This document shows positions 6,553-11,546 of a stretch of 11,546 bases of DNA, piece after piece. This DNA comes from Bacteroidota bacterium (lineage in GTDB: Bacteria; Bacteroidota; Bacteroidia; 2-12-FULL-35-15), in contig JAIOQD010000365.1 of NCBI GenBank assembly GCA_021413595.1, positions 1 to 11,546 of the forward strand, written 5' to 3'. Below the pieces are notes generated by a model, which saw nothing but the letters and a program-made list of their open reading frames with translations, made no database searches and was not told the DNA's origin. Every line of letters begins with the position of its first letter. The stretch's first letter is position 1. A program made the position numbers and the translations under genes.

Positions 6553-6645
6553 TGTCATCCCGAGCTTTTTGCGAGGGATCTTGTCAATCATGAGCAATAT
6601 CCAATTTAATGTAACAAGATCCCTCGCAAAAAGCCCGGGATGACA
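6553..6645. repeat. Long inverted repeat with TCATCCCGAG...GAGGGATCTTG arms
   Basis: Arms 6553-6584 and 6614-6645 are complementary at 31 of 32 positions around a 29-nt loop. The one exception, A6563 against C6635, would be a G-U pair in a minus-strand transcript. The arms are GC-richer than the surrounding DNA. From memory, palindromes of the type GTCATCCCGAG...AGGGATCT are widespread intergenic repeats in Bacteroidota genomes. It lies 15 nt after the stop at 6538 and just before a separate terminator hairpin. Confidence 0.88.
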
Positions 6646-6668
6646 AAAAAATATTTCCAACCTATTTT

Positions 6669-6707
6669 CAAAGAAAGCAAAAGGTCAATAACCTTTTGCT
6701 TTCTTTG
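6669..6707 (+). terminator. Intrinsic terminator after the PLP enzyme gene
   Basis: A perfect 17-bp stem (6669-6685 with 6691-6707) with the 5-nt loop CAATA runs into a T-rich end (TTTCTTTGTTT). It separates the PLP enzyme gene from the dehydrogenase gene whose GTG start is 41 nt further on. The stem is near symmetric, so termination in the other direction is also possible. Confidence 0.7.
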
Positions 6708-6748
6708 TTTAAAATGATTAGTTTTATACTTAACAAATACGAAAACTC

Positions 6749-7492
6749 GTGAATTACTATTATATAACAGGAACAAGCAGAGGGATCGGCAAAGCATTTG
6801 CTGAACATTTACTGGAAAACCCATCTAACAATGTAATTGGCATTTCCCGCCAGCGTAGTATCAATCATCCCAATTACAGACATTATAATTTAGATCTTAC
6901 AGATGTAGATCTAATTGCTGATTTTAAATTTGAATTGCATACCAATGCAAAAAAAATATATCTTATAAATAATGCAGGTTCATTGGGTTTTATAAAACCT
7001 GTTGGAAAATTAGATGCATCCATTATTATAAAAAATTACACACTAAATTTAATTGCACCAAGTGTTTTAACAAATTCATTTATTAATTGTTATGACACTA
7101 CCGATGCAGAAAAAGTGATCGTAAATATGAGTTCAGGTGCCGGTAAAACTCCTATTGACGGATGGGCAGTATATTGCGCTTCAAAAGCAGGAATAGATAT
7201 GTTTAGCAGAGTGGTGGACGAAGAACAAAAAATAAGAGCTCAACATCCCTCATCAAATATTCATAAAGGATTCAAAATATTTTCTATTGCTCCCGGAGTT
7301 GTAAATACGGATATGCAGAATGAAATAAGAAAAGCATCAAAAGATGATTTTAGTCGTTTAGAAAATTTTATAGAATACAAAGTAAGCAATCAACTTCTTG
7401 AACCTGCCACTATATCAAGAAAATATTTTAATATTTTAGAAAATGTTACTGGAATTAAGGATGTGCTGTCTTCTTTAAAAGATTACGAATAA
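6749..7492 (+). CDS. Short-chain dehydrogenase/reductase, sepiapterin- or benzil-reductase-like
   Basis: The product is 247 aa, a standard length for a classical SDR. The start is GTG at 6749. The frame is closed by a TAA at 6731, no ATG lies between, and the Rossmann motif begins at residue 7, so a later start would destroy it. Visible motifs are TGTSRGIG (7-14, NADP(H)-binding glycine motif), NNAG (74-77), N100, S129 in MSSGAG, the catalytic pair Y142 and K146 in YCASK, and PG (182-183) followed by VVNTDM. The RGIG and downstream DGWAVYCASKAGIDMFSR pattern resembles sepiapterin reductase and bacterial benzil reductases, so NADPH-dependent reduction of a ketone or dicarbonyl is likely. The true substrate is not visible. 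The enzyme is cytosolic. Terminator-like DNA upstream suggests independent transcription, although I saw no clear promoter in the 41 nt between. Confidence 0.88.
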   Translation: MNYYYITGTSRGIGKAFAEHLLENPSNNVIGISRQRSINHPNYRHYNLDLTDVDLIADFKFELHTNAKKIYLINNAGSLGFIKPVGKLDASIIIKNYTLNLIAPSVLTNSFINCYDTTDAEKVIVNMSSGAGKTPIDGWAVYCASKAGIDMFSRVVDEEQKIRAQHPSSNIHKGFKIFSIAPGVVNTDMQNEIRKASKDDFSRLENFIEYKVSNQLLEPATISRKYFNILENVTGIKDVLSSLKDYE

Positions 7493-7610
7493 TGCGAATC
7501 AAGATGTGAATAATCATAGAAAGTGTATAGTCACAAAGAGTTTTGCGATACTGCGGGAAGAGTGCGGTGACTTGCCCTCTCAAAGACTTATTTCAAGCCT
7601 TAATTCGCAT
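7492..7610. repeat. Imperfect inverted repeat between dehydrogenase and protease genes
   Basis: ATGCGAAT (7492-7499) is the exact reverse complement of ATTCGCAT (7603-7610). The similarity continues imperfectly inward for about 14 more bases on each side (CAAGATGTGAATAA against the complement of TTATTTCAAGCC). GTCAC at 7530 and GTGAC at 7567 add a small internal pairing. The outer words resemble the GCGAAT-type words near 138-200. This could be a degenerate intergenic element, and it fills most of the 146-nt gap before the ATG at 7639. Confidence 0.4.
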
Positions 7611-7638
7611 GAATAACAAAAAAATAAATTATCAGCTT

Positions 7639-9732
7639 ATGAAAAAAAAATTTACAATTATATTGGCTACATTTTTCTTTTGTTTCTTCAGTCAATTTAT
7701 TTATTCACAGGACGACTTTTTACATTGTGGCAGCACCGAAGCAATGAACAAAATTTTTATTGCAAATCCGGAATTAAAGCAAGCGTTTCTTGAACGTGAA
7801 GAGGTATCGGCATTGCAGGATCAACAAGCCTTTGCAACAGGATATTCTAACAATGTGGGCAAACAATTGCTTCCGATATACACCATTCCTGTTGTATTTC
7901 ATATTATTCATCTGGGAGGAACCGAAAATATTTCTGATGCACAGGTTTTTGATGCCATGCGAATTTTAAATGAAGACTTTCGAATGCTTAATGCAACAGC
8001 AGCAAATACAGTTAGTGCATTTCAATCAGATGCAGCAGATTCTGAGATCGAATTTCGTTTGGCACAAAAAGATCCTAGCGGAAGCTGTACCAATGGAATT
8101 GATAGAATCTTATCTGCAGAAACAAATGTTGGTGATGATGGCTCAAAACTCAACCCCTGGCCACGAAGTAAATATTTGAATATTTGGGTGGTAAAAGCCA
8201 TGAGCAGTGGTGCTGCCGGATATGCCTACCTACCAGGATCTGCTTTCCCTAATACGGTAGATGGAATAATTATTTTATCTGGCTATATTGGAAGTATAGG
8301 AACGGGCAATCCTACCAGATCTCATGCCTTAACGCATGAAGTTGGCCATTTTCTTAATCTTTTGCATCCATGGGGTAATAGTAACGATCCTGGAATAGAT
8401 TGCAGTGGTTCGGATAATGTAAGCGACACACCACCCACAGAAGGCTGGACATCCTGTAATCTTGCAGGTGCAACATGTGGAAGCACCTTAGATAATGTTC
8501 AAAACTTTATGGAATACGCCTACTGCCCTACTATGTACACAACAGGGCAAAAAAATCGTATGCGCAATGCATTAACAAGCCCAACCGGCCAAAGGAACAG
8601 CTTATGGACAACAACCAATCTGGCAGCAACAGGAGTGAGTTTACCAGCAGTATTATGCAAGGCGGATTTCCAATCAAATAATTTAATTAATACTGTTTGT
8701 CAGGGAAATTCTTTAACCTTCACAGACATATCTTGGAATGGAGTGCCAACCTCCTGGAACTGGATTTTTCAGGGTGGTACACCGGCAATATCAACCGATT
8801 CTATTCCCGTCATCCAATACAATACACCTGGTGTATATGATGTAGGACTTACTGTTACTAATGGTTCGGGATCAGTAAGCACAAGCAAAACAAGTTTTGT
8901 AACCGTTAATTCAACCACTGCAACTTATAACAATACCTTTTATTCTGAAGGATTTGAAGGAAATTCAATTCCGAATACCGATTGGAATATTCGCAACCAA
9001 TCCCCCGGAGGGAATACCTGGGTGCAAACAACAAGTGCTGGTGCTACCGGCTCTAAATCAGTAATGATAACCAACTCATCTACATCAGATACTTATATTG
9101 ATGAATTAATCAGTCCATCCATCAATATGACAGCTATCACAGTCAATCATAATTTAACTTTTAAAGTTGCTTTTGCACAAAAAGCCTCTACATCAGTAGA
9201 TAAATTGCAGGTTTACGTATCAACTAATTGTGGGCTTAACTGGACATTACGATATACAAAATCCGGAGCAGCTCTTTCTTCGGCAGGTATTCAAAGTTCT
9301 GCATTTACACCAAATTCAAGTCAATGGACAGAACATCTCGTTTCACTTTCAGGTTATGCGGCTCAAACAAATTTATATTTTATGTTCCGCTTTACAAGTA
9401 ATGGCGGTAATAATATATTTATTGATGATATTAATATAGGTGGCGTAAATGGTATTGACGATGGTCTCGCAAGCACAATTGATTTTAGTGTATTCCCAAA
9501 CCCCATAGAAAATAATTCGGTCATTTCTTTCAATATTCTAAATAAACAAAAAGTGGAACTTAAAATTTACGATATACTCGGACGTGAAGTTTCATCACTA
9601 TTTAATGGTTATTTAAGCGCTGGCGACCACCAATATTCAATTGCAGAAAAAGGGGATCTTTCGCCAGGTGTTTATGTAGTAACACTTTGTATTGACCGTC
9701 AACGTTTCACAAAAAAATTAATTGTAAAATAA
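7639..9732 (+). CDS. Secreted M43-family zinc metalloprotease with PKD domain and T9SS tail
   Basis: The product is 697 aa from the ATG at 7639, which starts the signal peptide MKKKFTIILATFFFCFFSQ. Earlier in-frame starts (TTG 7543, ATG 7609) would only add a non-signal extension. A propeptide-like region precedes IPVVFHIIH, typical of pappalysin/cytophagalysin (M43) proteins. The zinc site HEVGHFLNLLH has H233, catalytic E234, H237 and H243. The SDTPP motif and the Met-turn FMEYAYCPTMYT (Met near 291) follow, so the catalytic set looks complete. Residues about 342-425 are a PKD domain (WNWIFQGGTP, GVYDVGLTVTNGSG). Residues about 434-602 are a jelly-roll, MAM/cleaved-adhesin-like domain (EGFEG, ending FIDDINIGG). 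Residues about 615-697 are a T9SS type A tail (FSVFPNP, YDILGREV, SPGVYVVTL). It should be exported by T9SS and degrade extracellular protein. The PKD and jelly-roll parts probably help bind substrate or surface. Confidence 0.93.
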   Translation: MKKKFTIILATFFFCFFSQFIYSQDDFLHCGSTEAMNKIFIANPELKQAFLEREEVSALQDQQAFATGYSNNVGKQLLPIYTIPVVFHIIHLGGTENISDAQVFDAMRILNEDFRMLNATAANTVSAFQSDAADSEIEFRLAQKDPSGSCTNGIDRILSAETNVGDDGSKLNPWPRSKYLNIWVVKAMSSGAAGYAYLPGSAFPNTVDGIIILSGYIGSIGTGNPTRSHALTHEVGHFLNLLHPWGNSNDPGIDCSGSDNVSDTPPTEGWTSCNLAGATCGSTLDNVQNFMEYAYCPTMYTTGQKNRMRNALTSPTGQRNSLWTTTNLAATGVSLPAVLCKADFQSNNLINTVCQGNSLTFTDISWNGVPTSWNWIFQGGTPAISTDSIPVIQYNTPGVYDVGLTVTNGSGSVSTSKTSFVTVNSTTATYNNTFYSEGFEGNSIPNTDWNIRNQSPGGNTWVQTTSAGATGSKSVMITNSSTSDTYIDELISPSINMTAITVNHNLTFKVAFAQKASTSVDKLQVYVSTNCGLNWTLRYTKSGAALSSAGIQSSAFTPNSSQWTEHLVSLSGYAAQTNLYFMFRFTSNGGNNIFIDDINIGGVNGIDDGLASTIDFSVFPNPIENNSVISFNILNKQKVELKIYDILGREVSSLFNGYLSAGDHQYSIAEKGDLSPGVYVVTLCIDRQRFTKKLIVK

Positions 9733-9735
9733 ATC

Positions 9736-9802
9736 TAATTTGAAAATGTGCAAATTTGAAAATTTATTAATGTAATTTTCAAATTATTAAATTTTCAAAT
9801 TA
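9736..9802. repeat. Two nested hairpins between protease gene and ruvB
   Basis: The inner 12-bp arms AATTTGAAAATT (9753-9764) and AATTTTCAAATT (9774-9785) lie inside outer 12-bp arms TAATTTGAAAAT (9736-9747) and ATTTTCAAATTA (9791-9802). The motif AATTTGAAAA therefore occurs twice directly and twice inverted. The same words appear in the hairpin at 1961-2012. The structure lies directly after the stop at 9732 and may end the protease transcript, but it is AT-only and has no long T-run. Confidence 0.75.
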
Positions 9803-9827
9803 ACATATTATCAAATCAACCAAATTA

Positions 9828-10859
9828 ATGAATCCGAATATAGATCCCGAAGGCGAAAATTTAAGTTCATCAGAAAAAGAATTTGAGAAAGTATTGCGTC
9901 CTGCCGAATTCTCTGATTTTACTGGTCAACACGAGGTGGTGGAGAATTTAAAAATATTTGTACAAGCAGCCAAACTTCGTAGCGAAGCACTTGATCATGT
10001 ATTGTTGCATGGCCCTCCGGGATTAGGTAAAACCACTTTAGCAAATATCATCGCTTCTGAATTAGGTGTGAATATAAAAATCACTTCAGGGCCAGTACTC
10101 GATAAACCTGGTGATCTGGCAGGTTTACTCACAAATTTAGATGAGTATGATGTTTTGTTTATTGATGAGATACATCGTTTGAGTCCCATTGTTGAAGAAT
10201 ACTTATACTCCGCAATGGAAGATTACAAGATCGATATTATGATCGATAGCGGGCCAAATGCACGGAGTGTTCAGATCAAATTAAACCCATTCACATTAGT
10301 GGGGGCAACCACTCGTAGTGGTTTATTGACAGCGCCTTTGCGTGCTCGTTTTGGAATTAATTCACGTTTAAATTATTATAATTCTACATTATTAAAAAAA
10401 ATTATAATACGTGCCGCTAGCATTTTAAATGTTGCGATAACGGATGAGGCCGCCCATGAAATAGCACGCAGAAGCAGAGGTACCCCACGGATTGCGAATG
10501 CATTGTTAAGACGTATTCGTGATTTTGCACAAATAAAAGGCAATGGTTCAATTGATATTGAAATTGCTCATATCAGTCTTTCTGCTTTAAACGTAGATAA
10601 GAACGGATTGGATGAAATGGACATACGCATACTTTCTACATTGATCGAAAAATTTAAAGGCGGCCCCGTTGGTATTACTACAATATCTACAGCAGTGGGT
10701 GAAGAGGCCGGAACGATAGAGGAAGTATATGAACCTTTTTTAATTCAAGAAGGTTATCTAATGCGCACTCCCCGTGGTCGTGAGGCTACAGATCTTGCAT
10801 ATAAACATCTTGGAAAAATTCCACGCGCTCATAAAGGAAGTTTATTTGATATAGAATAA
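9828..10859 (+). CDS. ruvB: Holliday junction branch migration DNA helicase RuvB
   Basis: The product is 343 aa, the normal RuvB length. RuvB forms hexameric AAA+ rings that, with RuvA bound to the four-way junction, use ATP to drive branch migration in recombinational repair before RuvC cuts. The N-terminal [12 protein letters not shown] is the typical RuvB opening. Other motifs are Walker A GPPGLGKT (62-69), Walker B LFIDE (110-114) followed by IHRLSP, sensor 1 GATTR (159-163), the arginine-finger region PLRARFG with R174, and sensor 2 [13 protein letters not shown]. The C-terminal winged-helix domain includes [16 protein letters not shown], the family's DNA-contacting hairpin region, then [13 protein letters not shown]. 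No ruvA or ruvC is adjacent, as is usual in Bacteroidota. Its start is ATG 9828, with no Shine-Dalgarno site, after the hairpins at 9736-9802. I saw no disrupted motif. Confidence 0.98.
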   Translation: MNPNIDPEGENLSSSEKEFEKVLRPAEFSDFTGQHEVVENLKIFVQAAKLRSEALDHVLLHGPPGLGKTTLANIIASELGVNIKITSGPVLDKPGDLAGLLTNLDEYDVLFIDEIHRLSPIVEEYLYSAMEDYKIDIMIDSGPNARSVQIKLNPFTLVGATTRSGLLTAPLRARFGINSRLNYYNSTLLKKIIIRAASILNVAITDEAAHEIARRSRGTPRIANALLRRIRDFAQIKGNGSIDIEIAHISLSALNVDKNGLDEMDIRILSTLIEKFKGGPVGITTISTAVGEEAGTIEEVYEPFLIQEGYLMRTPRGREATDLAYKHLGKIPRAHKGSLFDIE

Positions 10860-11111
10860 ATTATTTTCATCTATTAACATAATATCAATTTCTTCTTTAG
10901 GGCTGTCATTATACCCATACAAGCACTTTAATATGATTTTTATCTATGTTAATAAAATAAAATAATTAAATCTTATTTTAATTATTAGGCATTTCCAAAA
11001 CAAAAAAAATATTTATATCTTTAACACATAATAGTTATTACTAATTATTGGATTCAAATTCCTATTATACAATTTCACAAAAAAATCCTAATCCATTAAA
11101 ATTCCGTAAAC

Positions 11112-11546
11112 ATGAGTGAAGAAAAAAATGATATACAAAATGAAGACGAAGCAATGGACATCACAGAATTTGAAATTTCTGAAACGATTGAAGTAGCTAT
11201 CGAGATGCAAAGCACTCCTGTTAGAATGAGCAGCGAAGAGTTTGAAGCAAAACTCACAGATTTTTTCACTAAGCACAAGCCATCCAAACTTAAACTTGTA
11301 TCACGCATTGCTTTTGAATTCAAGGGACAAGAGGCTTTTGTACTTGAACATTTGAACCGAAAATATGTGCTTGGTTTAGCTCCTGAAAAGCAACAAAAAA
11401 AGGTAGCACACGCAGCAGCCGGACATGGACACGAACATGATGAGCAACCTAAAAATATAGAATCTCATTCGGCAGGAAAACCAAAATCCAAAAAGAAACT
11501 AATTATATTTATTATTATTGGAGTGGTAGTGGCCGGTTTAGGTGTT
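11112..11546 (+). CDS. Putative single-pass membrane protein with His-rich linker (partial, runs off window)
   Basis: An open frame runs from the ATG at 11112 through 145 codons to the window edge without a stop. Residues 1-35 are very acidic (MSEEKNDIQNEDEAMDITEF). Residues about 36-95 could be a small globular domain (RMSSEEFEAKLTDFFTKHKP, FEFKGQEAFVLEHLNRKYVLG). Residues 100-119 are His-rich, with HAAAGHGHEHDE and H119, and could bind a metal. After a KPKSKKK basic cluster, residues 130-145 begin a transmembrane helix (LIIFIIIGVVVAGLGV). The cytosolic N-terminus and membrane anchor follow from the missing signal peptide and the positive-inside rule. The part beyond the membrane is outside the window, so no family can be given. 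The 252 nt upstream of it are AT-rich with only a weak -7-like TATCTTTA (11016-11023), so it is probably transcribed separately from ruvB. Confidence 0.7.
   Translation, partial: MSEEKNDIQNEDEAMDITEFEISETIEVAIEMQSTPVRMSSEEFEAKLTDFFTKHKPSKLKLVSRIAFEFKGQEAFVLEHLNRKYVLGLAPEKQQKKVAHAAAGHGHEHDEQPKNIESHSAGKPKSKKKLIIFIIIGVVVAGLGV

Noticed and set aside
7543..7638. N-terminal extension of the protease from a TTG
   Set aside because: It would bury the signal peptide behind 32 residues that overlap the degenerate inverted repeat. ATG 7639 is the natural start.
10961..10986. 10-bp AT-only hairpin after ruvB
   Set aside because: It is made only of A and T in a very AT-rich gap, so it is expected by chance, and it lies about 100 nt after the stop with no T-run pattern.

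Overview
The window looks like a chromosomal segment of an AT-rich member of the Bacteroidota that has a type IX secretion system (T9SS). Four proteins end in T9SS type A sorting tails that start with a V-Y/F-P-N-P motif. Signal peptides end in -SAQ, -AMAQ or -YSQ. Start codons have A-rich leaders instead of Shine-Dalgarno sites, and several promoters fit the Bacteroidota -7 consensus TAnnTTTG. I cannot name the genus. No T9SS machinery genes are in the window.

Layout. The left edge holds the first 43 codons of a response regulator on the minus strand (1-131). It is separated from the next gene by a long hairpin-forming repeat. Three plus-strand genes for T9SS cargo follow, at 404-1942 (SprB-type repeat protein), 2032-2970 (predicted beta-sandwich protein) and 3012-3722 (a collagen-like Gly-X-Thr/Ser protein). 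They probably share the promoter at 331-361 and end at a terminator at 3756-3793. That terminator also serves the converging minus-strand gene at 3860-4660, which encodes a secreted YD-repeat-like protein. A 720-base stretch with no convincing gene (4661-5380) carries outward promoters at both ends.

The right half is mostly housekeeping. It has a PLP-dependent cystathionine gamma-synthase/lyase (5381-6538), a sepiapterin-reductase-like short-chain dehydrogenase with a GTG start (6749-7492), a secreted M43 metalloprotease with PKD and T9SS domains (7639-9732), ruvB (9828-10859), and the start of a His-rich single-pass membrane protein cut by the window edge (11112-11546).

The genes do not form one obvious pathway. 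The clearest functional unit is the trio of surface or secreted proteins at 404-3722. The second and third carry closely related sorting tails, and the third has a proline-free, uncharged collagen-like tract of 43 perfect Gly-X-Y triplets, the most unusual thing in the window. The other recurring theme is intergenic palindromes: long, often perfect inverted repeats lie between many of the genes (170-267, 1961-2012, 6553-6645, 6669-6707, 9736-9802), and two of them share sequence words. I found no tRNA, rRNA, CRISPR array, complete insertion sequence or defence system.
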